From Tritrichomonas foetus (lineage: Eukaryota; Parabasalia; Tritrichomonadida; Tritrichomonadidae): DNA of 64,000 nucleotides. How positions within the stretch are numbered: position 1 is the first letter of the stretch; each line of letters starts with the position of its first letter. The position numbers and the translations under genes are program-made. Below are positions 1-7,743 of the stretch, piece after piece. The stretch lies in contig MLAK01001015.1 in NCBI GenBank assembly GCA_001839685.1, positions 27,448 to 91,447 on the forward strand, in the 5' to 3' direction. Below the pieces are notes generated by a model. That model did no database searches, was not told the DNA's origin, and was given only the letters and a program-made list of their open reading frames with translations.

Positions 1-119
1 GCGAATCAGATAAAGAAAAGAGCGAATCAGATAAAGAAAAGAGCGAATCAGATAAAGAAAAGAGCGAATCAGATAAAGAAAAGAGCGAATCAGATAAAGA
101 AAAGAGCGAATCAGATAAA
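1..119 (+). repeat. 21-bp coding tandem repeat (about 5.7 copies)
   Basis: The unit gcgaatcagataaagaaaag plus one base repeats with no visible change from the window edge to about 119. It encodes SESDKEK, so it stays in frame. The array may extend further to the left. Confidence 0.95.
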
Positions 120-581
120 CAGGAAAGTGAATCATCGCTTGAAAAAGATTATGGCAAAGAAGTTAACCCTGAACCTGTTTCTGATGTTCCAATCGTTGAC
201 TACGATGATAAAAAATCCGATGAAAACACCCATGAAAGCGAAGACAAATCGAGAAGTTCATCCAGTTCAACTAGTTCACCACCACAAAAAGATTATGCCG
301 AAGAAGTAGATCCAGAACCAGTTTCCGATGTACCAATTATCGATTTCGACGCCAAAAAACCTTCGAGTGAAAGTGAAAAAGGGAAAAGCGAATCAGAAAA
401 AGAAAAAAGTGATCATCCTTTAGAGAATATGATGGGCGGAATTGCTCAGGGACTTTTTGGTGGAAACGAAAATCAAGAAGAACATGAATCAGAGAAAGGA
501 AGTGACCCATTTAAAAACGATTCATTACATAACAGCAATGACAGTGACCCTTTTGGTGATGCTGATGATCCATTTGCATAA
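3..581 (+). CDS. C-terminal part of an acidic, Ser/Glu/Lys-rich protein with DPF motifs (5' truncated by window edge)
   Basis: The reading frame is open from the first complete codon to TAA at 579-581 and its start lies outside the window. It begins with 7-residue repeats of the SESDKEK type. Two copies of a longer motif follow, each with the core EPVSDVPI after a KDY and before an acidic D-D-KK stretch. The C-terminus carries the tripeptide DPF twice and ends DDPFA. DPF/DPW tripeptides are known ligands for AP-2 and other clathrin-adaptor ear domains, so an endocytic adaptor tail (epsin or Eps15 type) is a possible reading. No folded domain is visible in the window to support it. Serine, glutamate and lysine dominate, which suggests an intrinsically disordered phosphorylated tail. 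The real frame is clear; the function is inference only. Confidence 0.75.
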   Translation, partial: ESDKEKSESDKEKSESDKEKSESDKEKSESDKEKSESDKQESESSLEKDYGKEVNPEPVSDVPIVDYDDKKSDENTHESEDKSRSSSSSTSSPPQKDYAEEVDPEPVSDVPIIDFDAKKPSSESEKGKSESEKEKSDHPLENMMGGIAQGLFGGNENQEEHESEKGSDPFKNDSLHNSNDSDPFGDADDPFA

Positions 582-961
582 GCGTTATTTTAATATGATA
601 TTTGTAATTGTTTTATATTTTATATATTATAATTGCGTTTTTTGAATTTTGTTTTAATAAATAAATTTTATACAATTATTCTGTAACTTGTTTCTTTTAA
701 TATTTAATTCTTCACAAGTTGGTGTTTTTTTCTCCATGATTTTGCTCCATCATGAGAATTCGATATTCTAAGAAAAAGTAATTCACTGCTTATTTAGTCA
801 GAGAACTCACATTTGTAATTAATCAACCAGATAAACATTTAATTTTTTTCAAAGAATTCATGAAGAGGTTTTTATTTCTTTTTCCTCATAAATTCATCGA
901 CCGTTTAAAATTATCCGTTTGAAAAGAAAAATACTCAGAAGAAATAAAAAATCAAAAATAG
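582..961. other. Intergenic, AT-rich
   Basis: This is the 3' flank of the acidic protein and the 5' flank of the TMEM231-like gene. I see no RNA gene or repeat. A TCAAAAAT sequence lies about 10 bases before the ATG at 962 and may be a weak initiator. Confidence 0.6.
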
Positions 962-1861
962 ATGGTAATTCTTTATCGAACAGCACATACTCCTGTTGTT
1001 TACAAAACTAGAGTGTGCAGCCTCGCCACGATTTTTCGAGCAATATGCTTCATTCTCAAATTCGGCGCTCCAATTTTAATCTGCTTTTTTTATGTTATAT
1101 ATTCTCCAGGGAATCGCGTTGACATCGAAACGCCAACAGTTTTACCAGGTGGTGTCATTTCCTTTGTAGCCACGACCAATTCCACGACATTTGTTTATCC
1201 CCCAGATCCATCACGAACAGATTTACAAACGATGATCGTCAAATCCATTCCAAACTTCTATGGCGACAATCTGCAAGACTGGACAGTCTCAATCAAGATT
1301 CCAAGGGCCGAATCCTCTCAAATTTCGTCGATTGCCGTTTTATTTAATTTCACAGTCATACTCAACAAATGGGCTTCAAACACAGTTTCCGCAATTGGAT
1401 CATTCACAAAATCATTCCCGTCAAATGTAAATCACGTTTCTTGCAGCGGAGATTTGGTTTTAGAGCAAAATGAAATTATTAATTTCCGCGGCTCGTTCGA
1501 GCAGACCACGCTTGAGTATCCTTCTTATGCAACTTTTAATGAGATTCTTGAGAAGGAAGATAACCTGTCGACTTTATTTTACGTTGATTGGGAAGAGCCG
1601 ATTGTTCATTATGGATTTTGGCCTTCATTTGACCTTGAATTGCGAATCAGAGTTCGTGACCTTGAAATCTGGCATTCAATCCCTCTCGTTTCAAGCATTG
1701 AATCCGTCATTATTTTGTATTTATCAACTCTCATTTTCACATCCATCATTTTGGACACGTTCCAGGGCTTCGTCTTCAGGCATGGATATGTAAAAAGCTG
1801 GGCTATTCCACTTTTCATGGAGCCGAAGAAATACCACGGAAACATCTCATCACTAAAATAA
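962..1861 (+). CDS. TMEM231: TMEM231-like ciliary transition-zone membrane protein
   Basis: The 299-residue protein has the TMEM231 plan. A short cytosolic N-terminus is followed by a membrane segment at about residues 25-47, a lumenal or extracellular region of about 195 residues, and a second membrane segment at about 245-265. Recognisable family features are the basic YKTRVCS stretch before the first membrane segment, a GDLVLEQ motif (GDLRLQQ in animals) in the middle, and a PxFDLELRIR strand before the second membrane segment. Length is close to the human protein (about 316). TMEM231 belongs to the MKS/B9 complex of the ciliary transition zone, where it helps to gate membrane-protein entry. 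Trichomonads bear flagella, so the role fits. The ATG at 962 is the first in frame. The next gene downstream on this strand is tubby-like, also a cilia-linked family. The assignment rests on recalled family sequence, not a search. Confidence 0.75.
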   Translation: MVILYRTAHTPVVYKTRVCSLATIFRAICFILKFGAPILICFFYVIYSPGNRVDIETPTVLPGGVISFVATTNSTTFVYPPDPSRTDLQTMIVKSIPNFYGDNLQDWTVSIKIPRAESSQISSIAVLFNFTVILNKWASNTVSAIGSFTKSFPSNVNHVSCSGDLVLEQNEIINFRGSFEQTTLEYPSYATFNEILEKEDNLSTLFYVDWEEPIVHYGFWPSFDLELRIRVRDLEIWHSIPLVSSIESVIILYLSTLIFTSIILDTFQGFVFRHGYVKSWAIPLFMEPKKYHGNISSLK

Positions 1862-1912
1862 TTGTACATTCTCAGTAATTCCTAACTTTTATTTGTTCTA
1901 TTCTTTTCGTTT

Positions 1913-2008
1913 AATAGTGTTTTTGTTGAATAGTATTTTTGATGAATAGTATTTTTGTTGAATAGTATTTTTGTTGAATAGTATTTTTGATGAATAGTGT
2001 TTTTGCTT
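1913..2008. repeat. 16-bp tandem repeat, 6 copies
   Basis: The unit aatagtatttttgttg repeats six times. Variation is confined to two or three positions (gtg for gta, gatg for gttg, and gctt in the last copy). It lies about 50 bp downstream of the TMEM231-like stop. Confidence 0.95.
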
Positions 2009-2319
2009 AGTATATGAGTGCCGCTTCATTCGACACCAAATATCATATATATATTACCATTCTGATTTTTCAGAAATAAAAAATGGTCATTCTAACGATT
2101 TGATTTCATGTTGCACCTCCAAATTATCTGTTTACCGTTTTTGTCCATAAGGGACATCCATATTTTTGTTGTTTAACTGAATAATATTTTACACTTGAGT
2201 TTAGTATTTATTATCATAAATTTATGATTTAATTTGATAATTTTTCCAAATATCGATAATAGTGAGTGAATGATCGTTTTTTACTTTTTACATTTTCATT
2301 CACATTATAAATAGGCTGC

Positions 2320-2525
2320 ATGGAACTTCCAAAAGTGGATTTAAAGATGAATAGTTTATTGAAAGATATGATTATTTTTCATTACTCAGTATTTATCGAA
2401 AATATTTGATATAGGGTAACCTCAAAGCTCACATGGATGGATTTTTCCAAGAATTCCGAATCATGAATGAGAAAACGAAAACTTTCATCGAACGATACAT
2501 AAACAAAAGTGAGTATCGGATTTAA
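2320..2525 (+). other. Candidate two-exon mini-gene with a 26-nt intron (unproven)
   Basis: An ATG at 2320 opens a short frame ending in TGA at 2407. A second short frame ends in TAA at 2523. If bases 2389-2414 (starting GTATTT, ending GATATAG) are removed as a 26-nt intron at a codon boundary, the two frames join into one protein of about 59 residues. It begins MELPKVDLK and contains FFQEFRIMNEKTKTFIERY, which looks helical. A TCATTCACATT sequence about 20-25 bases before the ATG resembles the trichomonad initiator. Very short spliceosomal introns are known in trichomonads, but this 3' end lacks the usual ACTAACACACAG. I recognise no family. It could be chance in AT-rich DNA. Confidence 0.3.
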
Positions 2526-2609
2526 GAAAAAGTTGTATCGGTGAAGAGAAAAACTAGTCTTTCTTTCAAAAAATGATCGGAAATTGTTTCATTTTTTTAT
2601 TTTGTCGAA

Positions 2610-3218
2610 ATGAGTCAGGATAACAATAACACACAGGAAGTAACCGAAAATGATGATGAGCCAAGCCTTGCATGTTATCGTTCAATGCGCATAAAAACAA
2701 ATAAAGGCCGCGGAATGAGAATTCATTTCCAATTTACTCTCGACGAAGAAGATTTATATCATTCAAAGCTTTTGTCCAAAACACAAACAAAGCCAATTCC
2801 AATCGCCCGTGGTGACAAAGCCCATTATTCCAACACAAATCCGTATTATTTGATCGCAAATGAAGATTTAGACGAATTTCGATTGATGCACAACGATACA
2901 GGAATTTTGACATGCTTGTTCAAGAAAAAGAAAAAAGGACCAAAGAAAGTTGAAGTTACCTGGACTGAAGATCGAACGATCCATCTCGTCAATAAAACTG
3001 CCGAAAAAACCGATGCTGGAAAGTGGTGTCTCGACTTCGATGGAAGGTATGCTGAACCATCAATCAAAAATTGTATTCTCATTCACCCAGAAACAGGGGA
3101 AACAATGGCAATGTTCAGAAGAATCGATGAGTGGGAAATGCACGTCGATGCTAAGCCTGATCTTCCTGATGTAATGCTTTTTGCGGTTCTATTATGTTTA
3201 AACATGTGCCCATTCTAA
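2610..3218 (+). CDS. Tubby C-terminal-domain protein (TULP-like, short)
   Basis: The 202-residue protein is essentially one domain. Its second half matches the tubby signature: WCLDFDGRYAEPSIKN corresponds to the LDFHGRVTxASVKN core of tubby proteins. It is followed by a HPETGETMAMFRR strand (HPDDPDYIxxQFGR in animals) and a hydrophobic C-terminal helix ending LLCLNMCPF (the FAIxLSSFD helix in animals). Tubby domains bind phosphoinositides, notably PI(4,5)P2, through basic residues. In animals they carry membrane cargo into cilia with IFT-A. This copy is shorter than the usual domain of about 250 residues and has no N-terminal extension where an IFT-A-binding helix would sit. A TCATTTTT initiator-like site lies about 19 bases before the ATG at 2610. 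An AATAACACACAG sequence just inside the frame resembles a trichomonad intron end, but the frame is continuous through it. Confidence 0.75.
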   Translation: MSQDNNNTQEVTENDDEPSLACYRSMRIKTNKGRGMRIHFQFTLDEEDLYHSKLLSKTQTKPIPIARGDKAHYSNTNPYYLIANEDLDEFRLMHNDTGILTCLFKKKKKGPKKVEVTWTEDRTIHLVNKTAEKTDAGKWCLDFDGRYAEPSIKNCILIHPETGETMAMFRRIDEWEMHVDAKPDLPDVMLFAVLLCLNMCPF

Positions 3219-3320
3219 GTAAAAAATATTTGAAAATCTAATGATATGTTTTGGTTTCAAATACTTTGGTTGAGATTGGAATTTTATATTGATTCCAAAC
3301 ATGTAAATAGAAATTGATAT

Positions 3321-3516
3321 TCATTCTGTGACTATATTCATTCATCTGTGATTATATTCATTCATCTGTGATTATATTCATTCATCTGTGATTATATTCA
3401 TTCATCTGTGATTATATTCATTCTTTTGTGATTATATTCATTCATCTGTGATTATATTCATCCTTCTGTGATTATATTCATTCTTTTGTGATTGTATTCA
3501 TTCTTCTGTGATTATA
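3321..3516. repeat. 20-bp tandem repeat, about 10 copies
   Basis: The unit ttcatctgtgattatattca repeats about ten times between the tubby-like stop and the convergent glycoprotein gene. Later copies vary at the ctt/cat and ttt/tct positions. It occupies most of the 3219-3645 intergenic space, where I see nothing else. Confidence 0.95.
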
Positions 3517-3645
3517 TAATTATCAGATCTCATGATTATTATACTATTTCCATTCATAAAAACTGTCTCAATATAAACTTCAAGATAAAATTCAAAATCA
3601 ATATGGAAAGTAGATCTCATAATAAATAGTTTATAACAAATGATT

Positions 3646-6114
3646 TTAAGGAAGTATTTCGACTTCACTTTCTTGTTTCTCTATTTCTCTCAAGCGCTTT
3701 TGCTTCTCTTTTCTTCGATCTCGTTCTGTATTCATAATTCTTGCTAAATCGACGTCATTAGATCTCCTTCTACAAAACATAAACCAAATTCCAAATCCCA
3801 TACACACAAACAAAAATAAAACACCGAAAAGTGACCCAATAATTGCAGCCAAATTTTCCCTAATAAAATCTGCGACAGTTTGTTCAACACGATATTTAAA
3901 ATGAATTACAGCTGTTCTTGCTGTTTGGAAAATTTTTGTATTTACGGGTTCATTAATAGATATTGTTACAGTTTGATTAACTACTGAACAATTCACACCA
4001 CGTGCTGCAAATATACAATTCGGTATTTCTTCACTTGTGAATGAAACTGTTAAAATTCGATAGACTGATGTTTCATTTACGATGGAAAGATTACCAAAAA
4101 GCATAATCGATGTATAACAATCAATCAATCCATTTTCATTTGTATCTTCATGTTTGCAGAATGTTGATGCTTCATAATAACTTGAATTTCCATCATTTGG
4201 CGGATTTTGTAAACTTTCATTAAATCTGAAAATTAGAAGTTGGCGATTATTCGGATAAAAGATTGTTTGATCTAAAAGTACTGTAGTTATTTCTGAATAT
4301 TCCGTGAAACGATCAATTAAACCTTGAACTAAAATACAACTAGTTTGTAACAAACCCCATAAAGGATAATAAAATGATGGATACGTTCCTGCACCTAAAG
4401 CTAAAGATAAATAATCTTCAACAAATTCAATAATAGATGAAGGTTGTGATATTTCCAATAAAGTGACTGGGCGTGATCCAAGAAGCATTCTTGCATTAAA
4501 AATATCATCATACGTTGATTGATTCAAATAAAAAGAACGTAAAGCAGTAACTTGATAAATTGATGTAATTGGAATTCCATAAGCTGCGGTTGAAGCCACA
4601 AATTGAGGATGAAAAACCGAGCCTATATAAATATTACCATTAGGTGAAATATTTTCGTTAAACTTCATAAAACTATAAATTGATGAGAGACTTGGCAAGA
4701 ATTTGGAAAAATCTTGAACTAAATAATAAGGAGAATTTTCATAAAGTCGATAATTTGCATAAATATTTGGCCTAAATTCATGACCAAAGCCAACAAAAGA
4801 GCTGCTGTTAAAAGATTTACGATAATCTTCAACATCTTGTGAAAAATTGGATGACCAAACAATCTCATATGTAAAGTATTTGGTGACAGCATCATATTCA
4901 TAGATATAGCGGTCAGATTGAGTCTTTATTCCATTATATAACACGTAATTACAGAGCTTTTGTTGAGTTAGGTCTTCTGAAGAATTTGCACAACCTGGAA
5001 GATTACTTGGACTGATGGGAATTGTAATAAAAGTGATTTGTGTTGGATAATAAAATTGAACTTGAGGAAAGCCTGTATATGTTTTATTTCCCCACATGAA
5101 CTTCTGATCGAAATCAGTCATACAATAAATATTTCCACTAGTTGGCATGGCAATAGCGCCTGATCCAGAATTATGAACCCAATAAATATCAGCAAAAGTT
5201 TGTTGCCAAATTTCAAGCGCATCATAATAATCACTTGATGAGGTTTCAATCAGAATGTACGATATGGAAAGTGTTTTTTTCGGTTCAAGGGTGATCATTA
5301 AACTCATTTCTTTCAAATCTGGATATTCTTTAATTTTCCAAGCAGTTAATTCTGCATCATCGAATAAATTAAATCCAATAATTCGCGACTCACTAGCAAT
5401 TATTGGTAAAAGTGCAATTTCAGTTTGTGAATTCATTAAAAGTCTGTTTGGTGATAAACGATTTGGAAAACGATGTGCATTTCTAATACGTGTCGTTTCA
5501 AGTTCAATTCGTCCCATGTCTGGACTTAAAGTTATAGTAAAATGCATTGCTTTTGTATGATTCTGAAGGGCTTCCTGTTGAATAATTGCATTATTTGTGA
5601 CGGTTTCATATCTGAAGAGGCTCAGTTCTGGTAACAAAACTCCAATTTCATAGTCTTCATTATTAGAGATAACAATTGAACATGAAAAAGTTTTAGAATC
5701 AGGCTCTGGCAGGGTGTAATTGATGGTCTGATTAATTTTGATTTGAAGTTGAGAATCATTATTAGAAACAAGTGTACATTCAGATGTACTTGGTATTGTT
5801 TCATTGTTTGTTGTGAAGCAGCCAAAATTTAACTCAGAAAGTGTAACATTATTTTGTAGCTCAACAGTAAGATTAATGTAAATGTTGCATTTTGGTGAAA
5901 TAGTAGCAGTGTCTGTAAAATTAGTAAAATTAATGGAATCGCATTCACTTTGCCATGAATTGAATTCTGGAATTTGAACATAAAATCGATCCGTCATAAT
6001 ATCGAAATGCTTCCATGTGAAAGATGCTCGGTATGGATTTGCATCACAGAAGACAAGTCCAATGAACACAAAAAAAGACAAATTCAAAATCTGATGAAAT
6101 TTTGTGATGGTCAA
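3646..6114 (-). CDS. Large N-glycosylated type I membrane protein of unknown function (start unresolved)
   Basis: The frame encodes about 822 residues. It opens with a hydrophobic segment (LNLSFFVFIGLVFCDAN) that looks like a cleavable signal peptide. An ectodomain of about 715 residues follows, rich in N-x-S/T sequons and containing many cysteines. Next come a single membrane segment at about residues 745-767 and a basic cytosolic tail of about 50 residues (RRRSNDVD, then a Lys/Arg/Glu helix). A DTNENGLIDC stretch resembles a calcium-binding loop. I recognise no enzyme or adhesin family. The family layout suggests a surface or endomembrane glycoprotein. The signal-peptide frame has no ATG: the first codon after the upstream TAG is followed only by TTG candidates, and the first in-frame ATG (residue 40) would remove the signal peptide. 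An ATG at 6143 would join the frame if one base were added in the T run at 6115-6118. Confidence 0.8.
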   Translation of the reverse strand: MTITKFHQILNLSFFVFIGLVFCDANPYRASFTWKHFDIMTDRFYVQIPEFNSWQSECDSINFTNFTDTATISPKCNIYINLTVELQNNVTLSELNFGCFTTNNETIPSTSECTLVSNNDSQLQIKINQTINYTLPEPDSKTFSCSIVISNNEDYEIGVLLPELSLFRYETVTNNAIIQQEALQNHTKAMHFTITLSPDMGRIELETTRIRNAHRFPNRLSPNRLLMNSQTEIALLPIIASESRIIGFNLFDDAELTAWKIKEYPDLKEMSLMITLEPKKTLSISYILIETSSSDYYDALEIWQQTFADIYWVHNSGSGAIAMPTSGNIYCMTDFDQKFMWGNKTYTGFPQVQFYYPTQITFITIPISPSNLPGCANSSEDLTQQKLCNYVLYNGIKTQSDRYIYEYDAVTKYFTYEIVWSSNFSQDVEDYRKSFNSSSFVGFGHEFRPNIYANYRLYENSPYYLVQDFSKFLPSLSSIYSFMKFNENISPNGNIYIGSVFHPQFVASTAAYGIPITSIYQVTALRSFYLNQSTYDDIFNARMLLGSRPVTLLEISQPSSIIEFVEDYLSLALGAGTYPSFYYPLWGLLQTSCILVQGLIDRFTEYSEITTVLLDQTIFYPNNRQLLIFRFNESLQNPPNDGNSSYYEASTFCKHEDTNENGLIDCYTSIMLFGNLSIVNETSVYRILTVSFTSEEIPNCIFAARGVNCSVVNQTVTISINEPVNTKIFQTARTAVIHFKYRVEQTVADFIRENLAAIIGSLFGVLFLFVCMGFGIWFMFCRRRSNDVDLARIMNTERDRRKEKQKRLREIEKQESEVEILP

Positions 6115-6143
6115 TTTTGTATTGAAATATTTGGCCTATTCAT

Positions 6144-6916
6144 ACAAAAAGTAGGAATTATATACGATAAAGGTTAAAATTCCTTTATTCAATCGAAGAA
6201 GTGCATAATGAAATAGAAAATAAAAATAACTCGATTAAAGAGGCATCATTCCCTTGATTGTTATGATGATGATCTCAATGAATGGAGGCAAAAATAATAC
6301 TTGTGATTGTGATTAATTTTTTATTTTAGAATGTTTTCAATATGTTTTGATATCATGTTATGAAATCTCTTCATATATTTAATGTATATTTTTATTTAAT
6401 TAATCATCATTGACGAAAAGAAAATCAGATTAGATTCATTCACTAAAGAAATATGAGAACTTTTTTTATGAAAAATGAATGATTTTATCATTTTGTAATG
6501 AGAATAATGAGAATAAAAGGTTTTTCATTTTTGATTAATTCAAATATGATATCTGAATCTATTATGAATCAGTTTTTAAACCTGATAACTAGAAATTCTA
6601 GCTAGTAACTAGATCATTTCATGTATTCACAAATGAATAGAAAACTTCATGAGATGAGAAAGTTTAAAAATTTTGATAATTTTTATAGCTGTATTGAAAA
6701 AGTTTAAAATTATATGTTATTCAATTCATCAGAAATTGCTATTTTGCACATATTCAAGTATGCATCCAACTTTCTTTCCCAACAAATAGATATAATATGA
6801 AGATTATACTTTTGTTCACTTCAAAATGATCAAAATGATTTTCTTTCTTTTCTATACAGAGTTATCCAAAAGGAGAGAAATTGTTTGAAAATAGCGGTTA
6901 TGTTTGGCCTTTCTCA
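6144..6916. other. Intergenic, AT-rich, nothing recognised
   Basis: This is divergent space between the glycoprotein and eL32 genes. A gagaataatgagaataa stretch and several short direct repeats occur, but no RNA gene, long frame or mobile element is visible. A ttgttcacttca initiator-like site at about 6814 precedes a 20-codon frame that stops before eL32. Confidence 0.5.
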
Positions 6917-7321
6917 ATGTCCACAGTCACACCAGCCGAACATAAACCAATCATCAAAAAGAAGACAACCAGGTTTAACCGCATTCAATCCGATCGTTTT
7001 GTTCGCGTTAAGTCCTCCTGGCGCCATGTTCGTGGTATCGATTCCCGTTTCCGCAGGAAATATAGGGGAACACCATCACATCCATCATGCGGTTTCGGTA
7101 GCGATAATGCTACTCGTTTTATGCTTCCAAGCGGTTTCAAGCCATATTTAGTTCACAACGTTGCTGAACTCGAACCATTATTCACACAAAACACAGTTTA
7201 TGCTGCCGTCATCGCCCATTCAGTTGGTGGCGCACTTCGTCGTAAGATTGAAGAAGCTGCAGCAGCCAAGAACATCCATGTTGTCAATGCCGGATGCCGC
7301 CAGAAGCAAGAAGAACAATAA
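6917..7321 (+). CDS. RPL32: Large ribosomal subunit protein eL32
   Basis: The 134-residue product matches eL32 along its length. Visible blocks are the N-terminal KKKTTRFNRIQSDRFVRV, the WRHVRGIDSRFRRKYRG core (WRKPRGIDNRVRRRFKG in animals), the MLPSGFKPYLVHNVAELE block, and the C-terminal IAHSVGGALRRKIEEAA helix. eL32 is a structural protein of the 60S subunit. I place the start at the ATG at 6917 (MSTVTPAEHK), because this gives the normal family length. The frame upstream contains only a non-family extension and no better ATG. Codon use is visibly more C-ending than in its neighbours, as expected for a highly expressed ribosomal gene. The sequence ttctcaatg overlaps the start, so the 5' untranslated region may be extremely short. 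Confidence 0.97.
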   Translation: MSTVTPAEHKPIIKKKTTRFNRIQSDRFVRVKSSWRHVRGIDSRFRRKYRGTPSHPSCGFGSDNATRFMLPSGFKPYLVHNVAELEPLFTQNTVYAAVIAHSVGGALRRKIEEAAAAKNIHVVNAGCRQKQEEQ

Positions 7322-7743
7322 ATCCTTTGATTTTTTTTACAAATTTTCACATATCATTCTTTTTATTTGCATATTTATATTTTATCCTTCGATAGTTTCA
7401 TGTTTATTTCCATCATCCAAGTATTTCATTATATTTTTCATAACGATTAATAATATGAGTTGATCATACAAATCTGGGTTGCATTTTTATGTCTCATGTG
7501 ATCTTAATCTCATTCATGAAGAATTTTTTTTATTTGGTCGATTTATTCACTGTTTTTTCTTTTACTTTCTAGTCTTCTCGACATTCAAAGAATTCGACCA
7601 GTTATTAATTTAAAAAGCCTTCAATTTTTGTTTTTTCAATGGATGATGGAGAAATTCAGGCCAATAAAATATATAACCATTTCTTGCCAAAATAGGTCCT
7701 TCTGAGTCGATCTCATCACTTCCTTTCAATTTTCACTTTCGAA
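7322..7743. other. Intergenic between eL32 and XPO1
   Basis: T-rich 3' flank of eL32 and promoter side of XPO1. The sequence TCACTTTC at 7733-7740 fits the trichomonad initiator, with the presumed +1 A at 7735, 9 bases before the ATG. Nothing else was recognised. Confidence 0.6.

Noticed and set aside
2625..2636. AATAACACACAG, one mismatch from the trichomonad branch-point/3' splice motif
   Set aside because: It lies in frame just inside the tubby-like gene, no GTATGT-type donor was found upstream, and the frame from the ATG at 2610 is continuous through it.
7161..7463. 100-codon frame overlapping the end of eL32
   Set aside because: It lies in another frame of a certain ribosomal gene and becomes Phe/Ile-rich in the 3' flank.
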